64,000 nucleotides of DNA, from assembly GCA_013146195.2 (NCBI GenBank), contig CM028377.1, forward strand, positions 164,341,824 to 164,405,823, written 5' to 3'. Shown here in pieces: positions 54,468 to 64,000 of the stretch (positions within the stretch are counted from its first letter, which is position 1; each line of letters begins with the position of its first letter). Both the position numbers and the translations under genes were made by a program. Under the pieces are notes generated by a model that worked only from the letters and a program-made list of their open reading frames with translations, did not search any database and was not told where the DNA came from. Source of the stretch: Codonopsis lanceolata (Eukaryota > Streptophyta > Magnoliopsida > Asterales > Campanulaceae).

Positions 54468-55679
54468 ATGGCGTACAATAATTATCCTTGGGGTATGGAA
54501 AATTACGCACCTATGAAAGCCACAAATGAATATGTCTACCGAAATGCTAGAATAAATCAACCATCTTTTCCTAATAACTATGAACGTGATTATCACAACC
54601 AACCATCTTTTCCGTCCTATCATAATAACTATAATGAGCCACCCTATTATAATCCGCCATTTTATAATGAACCTCCTCCTTATTCGTCCTATTATAATGA
54701 CTCTCCTTCTTATTGTAATCAATCATCTTTCTCCTCGCATAATTATTATAATGAACCACCTTCGTATTGTCAACAACCTCCAAAGTTAGACGAAGCAAGC
54801 AAAAGTCAAGCTGTCCTTATGAGATATATACTAGAAAAAATAGAAATTTTAAAGGAGATACTTGCAAAATCTAACAAAGAAAGAGAAGAGGTAAGTAATC
54901 ATATTCAACCTTCTGATATGCCTGATAAAGTAGATTATTCTGATAAAGAAGTTGAAAAAGATAAAAGTGAAAATAATCAAGAAAAAGGTGAAAAAGTAGA
55001 ACTAGAAGTGCGAGAGAAGGAGTTGATTCCTAAAGATGATGAGATACCTATGGAAGTCTCTAAGTGGGAATATAATATAGAAAGGGGTAAAGAAAACACA
55101 AATATTGAGGAAAAAGAATTGGAAGTAATAGATGAGCCGATAGAAAAAGATGATGAGTTGATTATAGAATCCCAAGATTTTTCACAAAATGATGTACAAC
55201 CTCATTGTTCTCAAGAACCCGAAACAATTTCGGAGACTTTCACTGTAATTTATTCTCCAATTGATTCTCCGCTAGACACTTATGTGGAGTTAGGGACGCC
55301 TTCTTCATATTTTCTTGAAGAGAATCAAGAACCTATTTTAAAGATACATGAGGATGAGCAATGTTATGATGAAAAATTGGAGGAAATTCCGGATAGGATT
55401 ACATTAGAAGATTTAGGTGTGAAACCTCCCGTCCCCAAATCAATTAAATGGCCATCATATAAAGAAAATTTTCGACAAGGAAGTGTTTGGTTTCAATGGA
55501 CTAAAATTAAGACACTACATGAATGGTGGATTTTATGGACCAAAAATTGTAAAAATATAAACTATTATGCTGCCCGAATTTATTTAGAAAATAACATTAA
55601 AAAGAGTCATTTTTATGGCCAAATATTTTTCAATGTATTTGTAATTATTGGAAGGAAGCGTCTGCAAGTCCGTAAATAA
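54468..55679 (+). CDS. ORF of the Athila-like non-autonomous element, unknown function, 3' end fused to Ogre-like LTR
   Basis: 403 codons, uninterrupted, ATG 142 bases after the PBS in an A-rich leader. Residues 1-105 are extremely rich in Tyr, Asn, Pro and Ser with imperfect repeats such as 'NEPPYYNPPFYNEPPPYSSY'. Residues 118-150 are a likely coiled coil ('RYILEKIEILKEILAKSNKE'). Residues 150-300 are strongly acidic and Lys/Glu rich. A small conserved-looking patch, 'LEDLGVKPPVPKSIKWPS', precedes a Trp-rich segment. From about codon 364 (nucleotide 55557) the DNA is homologous to the LTR at 60485-60610, so the last 40 residues are a by-product of a junction. No gag fold, zinc knuckle or protease is visible. 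It may replace gag in a non-autonomous family, or be only the remaining leader ORF of a larger element. Confidence 0.6.
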   Translation: MAYNNYPWGMENYAPMKATNEYVYRNARINQPSFPNNYERDYHNQPSFPSYHNNYNEPPYYNPPFYNEPPPYSSYYNDSPSYCNQSSFSSHNYYNEPPSYCQQPPKLDEASKSQAVLMRYILEKIEILKEILAKSNKEREEVSNHIQPSDMPDKVDYSDKEVEKDKSENNQEKGEKVELEVREKELIPKDDEIPMEVSKWEYNIERGKENTNIEEKELEVIDEPIEKDDELIIESQDFSQNDVQPHCSQEPETISETFTVIYSPIDSPLDTYVELGTPSSYFLEENQEPILKIHEDEQCYDEKLEEIPDRITLEDLGVKPPVPKSIKWPSYKENFRQGSVWFQWTKIKTLHEWWILWTKNCKNINYYAARIYLENNIKKSHFYGQIFFNVFVIIGRKRLQVRK

Positions 55680-56437
55680 TGTAGACATGGATATATTTGT
55701 TTTTTTTAATGCTTTATTTATTTGCTGGATATATATATAACAAAAAGCATACTTTAGCCAAGTTTTTTGAGACCGAAAGGGCGAGTTGGATGCCTAACAC
55801 CTTCCCAACTCGTAACTTAGCCTCCGAACCCGCTTTTTACATTTTCTGGTTTTATTTTGGTTTTTTCTTTGTTTTCTCCTAAAAATAAAGATGACGACTC
55901 TGTCAAAACATTTTGGATCACAGTGAGGCCTCGCAACATCCTTTCTTACTCTTTTCTGTTTTCCCCTAGACAAGGGAGAATGAGAATGAAAGGGTGATGT
56001 ATTCCTGTATCCTGGTATCCCATAAACAAGGGATAACTTGATATAGAAAACCCAAAGCACTCATAGCGATCCAAAATAGGTCTTAAGGCAATTTTCATGA
56101 AGTCCATAGTGGGGCCCGCAACATTTTTTCTTGCACTTTCCATTTTCCCCTACACAAGGGAAGATGCGAATGAAAGGAATGCATCTCACGCATCCTGTTA
56201 TCCCCTAAAAAAGGGATAACCTGATACAGAAAACCCAAAGCTCTCATAATGGACCAAAAATCATTCAAGTGACCAAGGCGTATTCAACGCGCTTCTTGAC
56301 AGCACCCTTTCCGCATTTTTAATTTCGTCTTCCCCTAGACAAGGGAGGGTGGAATGGAAGGCGTGGTGTCTGTTCTGCACGTCGCGCCCCCCTAGAAAAG
56401 GGAGCGCGGGGCGCGAGCACACTCCGGGGCACCCACA
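55557..56437 (+). repeat. 5'-truncated Ogre/Tat-like LTR, copy 1
   Basis: Colinear with 60485-61220 ('gagaccgaaagggcgagtt', 'gcctaacaccttcccaac', 'aagggataacttgata'). It ends at 'acccaca' before the PBS. U3 is missing. An about 187-bp block is tandemly duplicated (near 55922-56108 and 56109-56280), whereas copy 2 has one unit. Short hairpins of the form 'cccctaNacaaggg' occur at least five times. Confidence 0.75.
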
Positions 56438-56438
56438 G

Positions 56439-56456
56439 TGGCGACTCTACTGGGGA
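56439..56456 (+). other. Primer binding site of the Ogre-like element, copy 1
   Basis: TGGCGACTCTACTGGGGA directly after the LTR. The form resembles the tRNA-Arg-type site reported for Ogre elements (recalled, not checked against a tRNA). Confidence 0.6.
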
Positions 56457-57589
56457 GATCGTTTTTATTTTAAATAAAAATGGAGGGCTAGACTCAATAA
56501 CAAAACCTTTTTTTTTTCTTTTGGTTTCTGGCTAAAGTATGCTTGTTATATTTCTCTAAGCATTTGAATATTGCGTTCTTATACATCCGTGTATATATTT
56601 GTGGATGTGATCCTCCATTTTGCAGCAGTTTCGTTCCAGTCACTATTACATGTATATTTAAAAATATTTATTTAAAAAAAAAAATTAAAAAAAACAATAA
56701 ATTGCCGGACAGCATAACGAAAGGGCTGAGGCTTTATTTTTTTATTATCATTTTATTTATGCATTTTAATTTTAATTTTAATTTATTATTCTGTTTGCTT
56801 TATTTTTTTTATTACAAAAAATATGTACATATTTTATTTCATTCTGTTATTTTATTTTGGAGATTATGACAAATTTGAAATTAATAGGAATAGATAGATT
56901 CCCCACTTTTCTTTCTATTTCTTGATGTGATTGGCTGCTTGCTCGCATTCAAACTAAAAAATAGAGAAAATCTACAAATAACAGCAAGACATACCATATC
57001 TGTTTTATTTTCTATTTTGTATCTTAAAAAAAAGAAGATTTTACTACTTTTTAGATGCCGCACACATGCGCACGCATGTAGATATATTCCAAATTGCTAC
57101 CCTACACCATGGCCAGCTTACCCCTGCATAAGCCAACGTTAAATCACATATAGATTTTCGTGACACTTCATAGATCGACCGGTTTTGCATCTCGAATCAT
57201 TGATCGACCGCAAAAAAAAAAAAAAAAAAAAAAGAAAAGAAGAAAAAAATAGAGATAAGGTTAGAAAGCCTTCAGCCAACCCCTTCTGATACCTTCGAAC
57301 TCATTTTCCTCAGAAACCTGGCCCGAATTTGGAAAGGTAGAGATAGTACTGGCCGGTTGATACGAGAAACAGACACATAAATCACATCGTAAAGTGTCGT
57401 GGTCGATCGTAAGAGGGCGCAATCGCTCAAAGGGTACAGATCCAGCGGTATAGATGGCGTGCCAAAGAAAGTAAGCAGCCGATCGGCATGGGTACATATA
57501 CAGGTGGGCTCAGGTATGCTTTAACTCCGACTATGCAATAGTGGCTAGACCAAAATTTGGGTGCATAGGCTGATCGTATAATGAGCTAG
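56457..57589 (+). other. Leader between PBS and gag, copy 1
   Basis: No intact gene. Colinear in parts with 61239-62780. A run of about 22 A near 57212 stands where copy 2 has a 360-bp stretch (about 62090-62460), so copy 1 probably carries a deletion. Ogre elements have an extra ORF in this place; any such ORF is decayed here. Confidence 0.5.
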
Positions 57590-58500
57590 ATGGCTAATTT
57601 GGTGCAAAGTTTAAAATCCAGTGGCGAGAGAATCTCTTCCCCTACAGTCCCTCAAGAAACATCAACCTCCCATGTTCCTCCAAACCCGAACTCTCAGTCA
57701 AACACCAACCCACCAAATACTACCATTACCCAAAATCCAAATCCTCCACCTAACCCTTACTACCCAAATATTAACCCTTTCTCATCCTATCCCCCATACC
57801 CTTTTCCAAACACCAATATTCCCCAAAATCCAAATGATCTCCCTTTTCCCATCACCAATCCACTCCAAAATAGCCTACATATGGACCCAAGAAGCTATAA
57901 CCCATCAGGCCAAGTTACAACCTATCTACCTCCTAATAATCCTAGCCGCCAAATCGAAACAGCCAACAACCCATCTACCCAAAATCCTTATCCAACCCAA
58001 AATCCTTATCTTGCACAAAATCCCTACCAAACCCAAAATCCTTATCTTGCCCAAAATCCCTATCCTACCTAAAATCCTTATCCTGCCTTCCCTAATCCTG
58101 CCTGCATATACGAAAAACCAACTCCTTCTCCCCAGTAGCGGACGCAGAGATTTTCTCAAGTGGGGGCAACTTGTACAAATTTGACAGAAATAGGGGCAAA
58201 TTGTAAAATTTACAAAGCATTATTTTTATGAAAAAAATTCTTCAACAAAAAACAAAACAAATGGGGGCAACTGCCCCCAGACCCCTACACTTGTGTCCGC
58301 CACTGCTTCTCCCACCAAAATGGAGGCTGACATGGAAAATCTAAAAAGTATGATGCTCAAAGTTCTTAACAAATGAGATTTTTCTACGCGGGCATTGGTA
58401 TTACAACCTTCAGCAGTATCGCCTTCAAAATTAAAAATGCCTGACATAGAAAAATTTGATGAGACTGGATGCCCTATATCTCACTTAAAATCCTATTCTA
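57590..58500 (+). pseudogene. Ogre-like gag N-terminal part, copy 1
   Basis: A 160-codon frame rich in Pro and Asn ('NPNPPPNPYYPNINPFSSYP') with short repeats of 'QNPYLAQNPYPTQNPY' type, ending in a stop at 58070. After a MITE insertion (58133-58305) 'KMEADMENLKSMMLKVLNK' and 'KMPDIEKFDETG' continue gag, matching 63364-63510 in copy 2. The region then ends abruptly: the rest of gag and the protease are deleted. Confidence 0.7.
58133..58305. mobile_element. hAT-like MITE with perfect 8-bp duplication
   Basis: 173 bp with ends 'cagtagcggacgcag' and 'tgtgtccgccactg' and inner 'gggggcaactt' / 'gggggcaactgccccc'. The duplication cttctccc is at 58125-58132 and 58306-58313. The homologous place in copy 2 (about 63350) is empty, so it inserted after the two copies separated. 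Confidence 0.85.
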
Positions 58501-59215
58501 CTGGCATGCAGTCAAGGGGGCAATGAAACTGTCCCACGAGCCGCGTAGTACTGCATATAGGACTGTCACAGTTGAAAATACTTGGTCTATAGACCAAGAT
58601 GATTATGCTCTGACCCTGTTAGATGACGAGTGTCTGGAAGACAGTTTCCTGGGTATGATAGATGGAGACACTAGCTATGAAAATCTCGCTGCTGTGTTTG
58701 AGTCTATTATTGATAAGCCTCTGCAGAGTTGGTATATTACGACCAACCCGCTTTTGACGACCGCAGATCTAGTGGACCGCTTCGGATATTCTATTCCTCA
58801 TCCTTCCCCTAGCTTTACGGATTGGTCATATACCGATCCGATCCCTAAAATTGAGGATCTCAAACCCTAGGTCCTCAATAATATAAATAACCCTGTACAG
58901 TTTGCTATTAATGATAATCTGAATGTCTTTGCTTATTCCTTTGTTGCACCTACATTAAAAGACGCATTAAATAATTTTGATAATGAGTCATTTGATGAAA
59001 TGGATCCAAAAGATAAAAATTACTTGCTTGAGCTCGTAAAGTCAGTCGAGCACTAGGAAAAGTATCATCAATCAGTAGCCAATGAAGACCTATCCACTAT
59101 CAATCTGGGGCTGAACAATGAAACAAAAGAGATCAAAATCGGTAGCTACCTACAAGGCTCTGAAAGGGTAGCACTTATTGACCACCTCAAAGAGTTCGTA
59201 GACATCTTCGCCTAG
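58501..59215 (+). pseudogene. Ogre-like protease-RT linker remnant
   Basis: A 133-codon frame from 58469 begins with gag-like residues and passes into a segment with 'ENTWSIDQDDYALTLLDDE' and 'PLQSWYITTNPLLTTADLV', and after a stop at 58870 'GSYLQGSERVALIDHLKEF' (59140) leads into RT. This is the acidic linker expected before RT in Ogre-type pol. The jump from gag to linker shows an internal deletion of the rest of gag and of protease. Confidence 0.6.
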
Positions 59216-59806
59216 TCCTATGAAGATATGCCTAGGCTGGACCCAGCCATTGTTGAGCACCGGATCCCCATATATCCGGATGCTCGGCCAATCAAGCAGA
59301 AGCTCCGCCGAATTAAACCAGAATGGTCACTGGAAGTAAAAGAAGAAATCATGAAGCATCTACATGTCAAATTCATTCGGGTAGTAGAATACCCGATCTG
59401 GCTGTCCAACAGAGTGACTGTTCCCAAGCCCAACGGGGAGGTTCGGATCTGTGTAGACTTTCGCAACCTCAACAAGGCATCACCCAAAGATGACTTCCAT
59501 CTACCTAATATTGATATTGTGGTAGATGTCGTCGCTTCTCACAAAATAAGATCTTTTGTCGACGGCATGCTGGGCTATAATCAAATCAAAATGGCATCGG
59601 AAGACCAGGAGAAAACCTCATTCACTACTCCCTGGGGAACCTACTACTACAATGTCATGCCATTTGGGCTAAAAAATGTTGGGTCTACATATCAAAGGGC
59701 TGCTGTAGACACCCCAATTTCGTACTCCTGGTATGTAACTCTGGCATATGATATCAAGAACTATTTAAACTTAACAAAATGTCAAGTTATAGGGTTGAAA
59801 ATGTAA
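59216..59806 (+). pseudogene. Ogre-like reverse transcriptase, truncated
   Basis: 192-codon frame: 'RLDPAIVEHRIPIYPDARPI', 'KQKLRRIKPEWSLEVKEEI', 'GEVRICVDFRNLNKASPKDD', 'RSFVDGMLGYNQIKMASEDQ' (first catalytic Asp) and 'YYYNVMPFGLKNVGSTYQRA' with Y-Q-R-A. Then homology stops at about 59700, before the Y-x-D-D motif, and 150 bases later the LTR begins. RNase H and integrase are deleted. Confidence 0.8.
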
Positions 59807-59839
59807 AAGGAATAGTAGGATGCATGAATAGTGAACTGC

Positions 59840-59851
59840 AAGGGGGGAAAG
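59840..59851 (+). other. Polypurine tract of the Ogre-like element
   Basis: 'aaggggggaaag' directly before the LTR start TGTTGAAAAT at 59852. It shows that this LTR is the 3' LTR of the copy 1 element. Confidence 0.8.
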
Positions 59852-61220
59852 TGTTGAAAATTGGAGAAGTTTTAGTAGTTGGCGCCACGCCACGTGTCCT
59901 TGGCGCCGCGCCAAAATACCCTTTTGGCTGCGCCAAGCTCCCAAACAGTGCGGAAGAGTTAACGCATTGTGCAAATTATCAAACGCGCGGTACAAGCCGA
60001 TGAAGCACAAATCCAACTATAAATACAGGTGCCTGACTACGCTTTGGGACACATTTTTTTTCGACGAAGGCTTGAAGCCCGAAGAAACTCTGCGTATTTT
60101 TAACGCAGTGAGCGAGAGTGATCCCCCTCTCTTATAAAGCCTCGAAACCCTACCAAAACTCCGTCAAACCAAAAACCCACCGGTTAAAAGTGATCCCTAG
60201 CCTTTTAGTTAGGTATCCACCTTATTTCCCCGACCCAAAAACCATAAAGTAAGCCGTTACTCTGCCCGAGTAAATAGGCTGAAATCACAAAAAATAAACC
60301 GTTATTTCGTCCAACCAAAAAAGCCAAAACCACCAAAAATAAGTCGTCACTCTGCCCAAATCACAGCAGCAGCAGCATTAAAAGTCTCCATCACCCGAGA
60401 AGGACAGAGCGAGCACACTCCGCTCTAAAAGGTAATAGCCTTTAAGAGGGTTATTTTTGTAAAATTTGTTCTTTAAATCCGGCCCAATGTAGAAAATATA
60501 AGCCGTTGTGCTACCCGGATTTAGATAGAAAATACTATGTAAAAGAGCCGTTATAATGGCCAAATATTTTTAAATATACCTGTAATTATTGTAAGGAGAC
60601 GGCTACAAGTCCGTAAATAATGTAGCCGCGGATGTATTTGCTTTTTATTTTCCTGTCTTTAAATGCTTTATTTATTTGTTAGATGAATATAACAAAAAGC
60701 ATATTTTAGCCAAAAACCGCTTTTGAGACCGAAAGGGCGAGTTAGGTGCCTAGCACCTTCCCAACTTGTAACTTAGTCTCCGAACCCCTTTTTATAATCT
60801 CTGGTTTCTTTTTTTTTTTTTTTTTGGTTTTGCTTTATTTTTGCCTTAAAATAAAGATGTCGACTCTATAAAACATTTTGGATCCAGTGGGGCCTCGCAA
60901 CACTCCTTTCTTGCACTTTTCCGTTTTCCCCTAAAAAAGGGAGAATGAGAATGAAAGGGTGATGCATTCTCATATCCTGTTATCCCCTAAACAAGGGATA
61001 ACTTGACACGGGAAACCCAAAGTTTCCATATTGGATCAAAAATCCACTGAAGTCAACTGAGGCGCATTCCAACGCGCTATTTTAGACAGAACTCCTCTCG
61101 TACTTTTAATTTCGTCTTCCCCTATACAAGGGAGGATGGAATGAGAGTAGTGGTGTCCCGCATCCGCACGCACGCACACCTCTATCCAAGGGCGGGCGCG
61201 GCCCACGCCGAGCGACCCAC
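59852..61220 (+). repeat. Complete Ogre/Tat-like LTR, between copy 1 and copy 2
   Basis: Begins TGTTGAAAATTGG after the polypurine tract, ends at 'gacccac' before a decayed PBS. 1369 bp. TATAAATA at 60018-60025. U3 has GC-rich 'ggcgccacgcc' / 'ggcgccgcgcc' repeats and a G-box. The part from 60485 is homologous to copy 1 (55557-56437). Confidence 0.8.
60018..60025 (+). promoter_or_regulatory. TATA box of the Ogre-like LTR, with upstream G-box
   Basis: TATAAATA in 'ccaactataaatacagg'. About 120 bases upstream is the palindrome CACGTG (59891-59896), a G-box, between two GGCGCC motifs. Confidence 0.65.
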
Positions 61221-61238
61221 GTAGCGACTACTGGGAGA
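61221..61238 (+). other. Decayed PBS of copy 2
   Basis: 'gtagcgactactgggaga' aligns to the copy 1 PBS with one- and two-base losses. It can no longer prime properly. Confidence 0.55.
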
Positions 61239-62116
61239 TCGCTTTTATTTTAAATAAAATTGAGGGCTAGACTCATTAAAAAACTTTTTGTTTTTCTTTG
61301 TTTCGGCTAAAGTATGTTTGTTATATTAATTTATGCATTTGAATATTATGCTCATATATATCGTATATATTTATGGATATGATCCTCCATCTTGCAGCAG
61401 CTTTCGATAGTCGTTATAGGTATATTTAAAAATATTTTAAAAAAAGGAAAAAATTTCTAAAAGAAAAAATTAAAAAATAATGTGTGTCATATATATGTTT
61501 GCAATAAAATTCCAAAGACAATAAAAAGGTCGGGCTTTATTTTTAATATTGCTTTATTTTGGCCCTACCCTACATATTTATTTTGTTATGTTTATTATTT
61601 TTATTTCCGAAAATTTGTATATATTTGCATTCATTCTCATTTTATTTTAGAGGACATAGGACCAAAATTGTAATTAATAGAATAGACAGATTCCTCGCTT
61701 TTTCTTTCTATTTCTTAATGTGATGTGCTTGATTGCTCGCTCAAACTAAAAACGCCGAGAAAATCCTTACCCCTAGGTGACTCGAACCCACCGACCTATT
61801 AGGTATGAGTGAAGCCTTACCACTAAGCACTTACTTGTCAAGACGCACCATATCCGCTTTTATTTTCTCTGCTTATATATATATCCGAAAAAAATTATAA
61901 AGATTTTATCGCTTTTTAAATACCGCACACACGTGAACGCATATAGGTATATTCGAACGAACTGTTACATCCTACACCATGGCCATCCTACCCCCAGATA
62001 AGCCAACGTTAGAATGCATATAGATTATCATGACACTTCAATGACCGACCGATTTTTTGCATCTTTGAATCGTGGGTCAAGACTCAAAAAATAAATGATG
62101 GAAAAAAAAAAGAGGT

Positions 62117-62153
<37 letters not shown>

Positions 62154-62830
62154 GATATATAGACAAAAAAATAAATGCGCAAAAAAAAAAAATAATAAAT
62201 ACGAAAAATAGGGCCGATCATATTCTCTCGATGCTCGACCTAGACCATTTCGAATGGTGGATCCTTGAAAGAGTATATGCCCTTCGCCTCGATCACCCGA
62301 TCTTGAGGACTCAAAAGGCGTGTGGAATACGTTGGTCCTATACTCTAGAGAAAGAATCCATTGTTCCAGAAAATCCCGAGATGTCAAAATAAAGGTGTGC
62401 TTATCCTGGTCAATTGTAGAAAAATTATAATAATAAATAAATAAATAATATTAATAAAGGCACGTTGTACTCCAAATCCGAAAGCCTTAACCAAATTCTA
62501 ATACCTCCAAACCCATTTTCCTCATAAACCCGGCCCGAACTTGGAAAGGCGAGATAATATCGCCGGTTGATACGGAAATAAGTGCGTAAATCGATCGAGG
62601 ACATCGCGATCGACGATAAGGGCGTAATCGCTCAAAGAGTACAGATCCGAAGATGGCAGATGAGCAGCTCGATATGGGTACGTATATAGAGGCTCCTGTG
62701 GTACGCCCGACTCCCAAGAATGCAAAGAATGGCTAGACTAACTGATGCCCGAAATGATCGCTGCTAAGCCAAATAGCAAGTCTTATGCAAGGTCCAAGGC
62801 CCAAGGTGAGGTAATCTCTTCCCCGTAATT
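61239..62830 (+). other. Leader between PBS and gag, copy 2
   Basis: No intact gene. Colinear with 56457-57589 but longer: it contains a tRNA-like insert (61766-61840), a TA run (62119-62150) and a 360-bp stretch (62090-62460) missing in copy 1. In one frame that stretch reads 'LDHFEWWILERVYALRLDHP', a possible trace of the extra leader ORF of Ogre elements. Confidence 0.5.
61766..61840 (-). mobile_element. tRNA-like SINE fragment
   Basis: On the minus strand: A-box-like TGCTTAGTGGTAAGGC (61829-61814) and B-box GGGTTCGAGTC (61789-61779) at tRNA spacing. The matching place in copy 1 (about 56965) has only 'ctacaaataacag', so this is an extra segment of about 65-75 bases. Confidence 0.6.
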
Positions 62831-64000
62831 CCCCAAGATGCATCAACCTCCCATGTGCCTCCAAACCCAATTTCGCAGCCTAACACTAACCCACCAAGTA
62901 CTGCCGATACCCCAAATCCAAATCCTCCACCAAGTCCCTGCTACCCAAATATCAACCCTTACCCGTCCTATTCTCCTTATCCTTTCCCAAGCACCAATAT
63001 TCCCCAAAGCCCAAATGACCTCCCTTTTCCCATAACCAACCCACTCCAAAATAGCCCACATATAGACCCACAAAGTTATAACCCGCCAGGCCAAGTTACC
63101 ACTTATTTACCTTATAATGATCCCGGTCACCCAAATTTAAACCATCAATAATCCACCCCAAAATCCATCAACCCAAAATCCATATCCTACCCAAGTTCCA
63201 CCTTAACCCAAGTAATCTTTATCCAACCCAAAATCCACCAAAATCAGTATCCCCCAAAATCTTTATCCCCCTAAAATCCTAACCAGATACCGCAGCCAGA
63301 AATTAACGCAGCCTTCCTTAATCCCGCCAGTATATACCAAAAGCCAACTCCCCAAGCCACCAAAATGGAGGCTGACATGGAAAATATGAAGACCATGATG
63401 CTCAAACTTCTCAACAAAGGGGAATTTTCTACGCGAGCACTGACATTACAACCTTCAGCAGTATTGCTTTTAAAATTCAAAATGCTCGACATAGAAAAAT
63501 TTGATGGGACCTGGATGCCCTATATCCCACTTAAAATCTTATTCCACCGGCATGTAGTCAAGGGAAGCTAGCTTTGAGGCTATGGCTTCCAATTTCCACC
63601 TCATCTTAATTGGGTCGCCAAGCAATGGCTAATGTTGTCCGATAGTAGCACCATGAATACTTGGGACCGATAGAAGGGTTCCTTGAAAGATACAAGGACA
63701 ACACCAGCCCGAAAATAAAAGAGACCTTGAGTCGTGCACCCAAAGGGAAAAAGAAACTTGTAGAGTAGTCGTAGTCATGTGGAAAACAAAGTTGGCCCAC
63801 CTTGATGCACTGATCCGACGAGTCATGCATGTTCATCAAAAACCTCCACCCATTTACTCGAACATATGCGGTATCTCCCTATACCAATTTCAAAGAAATT
63901 TTAGAGATAGGAACCCGTATTGATGAAGATATACGACGGGCAATTACAAGTCGTCAATACGCTTCAGCCTCTTCCGTTACTCTAAAGGAAAGATAGCAGC
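62820..64000 (+). pseudogene. Ogre-like gag, copy 2 (runs off the window)
   Basis: The Pro/Asn-rich N-terminus ('NPNPPPSPCYPNINPYPSYS', 62855-63150) is followed by 'KMEADMENMKTMMLKLLNKG' and 'KMLDIEKFDGTWMPYIPL' (63364-63540) and a fragmented capsid region to the right edge. Unlike copy 1, gag is not deleted here, but several stops and frameshifts (63571 onward) show that it is not functional. Confidence 0.7.

Noticed and set aside
54459..54798. Ile/Arg-rich and Tyr/Asn-rich frames opposite the 54468 ORF
   Set aside because: Shadow frames of the repeated N-terminal part of that ORF.
59771..60016. Minus-strand 81-codon and plus-strand 74-codon frames
   Set aside because: They overlap the polypurine tract and U3 of an LTR; no independent support.

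Overview
This window is nuclear DNA from a flowering plant, almost certainly a eudicot. The evidence is plant-type spliced genes (GT-AG introns), plant-specific LTR-retrotransposon lineages (Tekay chromovirus, Athila, Tat/Ogre, two Ty1/copia types), Stowaway and hAT MITEs, a Helitron and tRNA-derived SINEs. Nothing bacterial or organellar dominates. Only two ordinary host genes are visible, both on the minus strand: an LRR receptor-like pseudokinase (26556-28589, two exons) and a complete five-exon cinnamyl-alcohol-dehydrogenase-family gene (47816-49364), closest by eye to 8-hydroxygeraniol/mannitol dehydrogenases.

Layout. 1-2266: 3' end of a decayed Tekay-like chromovirus with the start of its 3' LTR. 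2267-2366: 100-N assembly gap. 2367-7745: Athila-type element on the minus strand (RT, protease, gag, PBS, 1633-bp LTR). 7746-20202: 3' part of a Tat-type element: protease, RT, RNase H, second RNase H and integrase on the plus strand, a long spacer, then an antisense multi-exon gene with its own TATA box, then a 794-bp LTR. A 2668-bp solo LTR with a perfect 5-bp duplication (cattc) interrupts the antisense gene. 20203-26555: degenerate tandem array with a 360-bp higher-order period, Stowaway and fold-back MITEs, and a Mutator-like element carrying an internal inverted duplication. 26556-28800: the LRR gene. 28800-40203: AT-rich intergenic DNA with an LTR fragment, two copies of one hAT non-autonomous family, a SINE with a 19-bp duplication, a Helitron with correct termini, and modules of 'gcatcgcgatgc' tandem repeats. 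40204-46808: complete but decayed Ty1/copia element with two 531-bp LTRs. 46871-47592: two related Stowaway MITEs. 47816-49364: the dehydrogenase gene. 49505-52344: a second copia element (Ale/Retrofit-like), minus strand, lying directly upstream of that gene in the same orientation. 52345-55556: an Athila-like non-autonomous element with a perfect tRNA-Asp PBS and an unfamiliar 403-codon ORF. 55557-64000: two tandem copies of an Ogre/Tat-like LTR plus leader plus gag region, separated by an RT remnant.

How the parts relate. Most of the window is nested retroelements. Insertion order can be read from junctions: Athila truncates the Tat element at 7745/7746, a Tekay-type solo LTR sits in the Tat antisense gene, an Athila-like LTR cuts the second copia integrase at 52344/52345, and a Tat-type solo LTR sits inside that Athila-like LTR. 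The items I would examine first are the spliced antisense gene of the Tat element, the ORF of the Athila-like non-autonomous element and its fusion to Ogre LTR sequence, the tandem-repeat modules sharing an 'attaagggtatc' boundary at three loci, and the LTR placed in the promoter of the dehydrogenase gene. All homology statements are from reading the sequence, with no database search.
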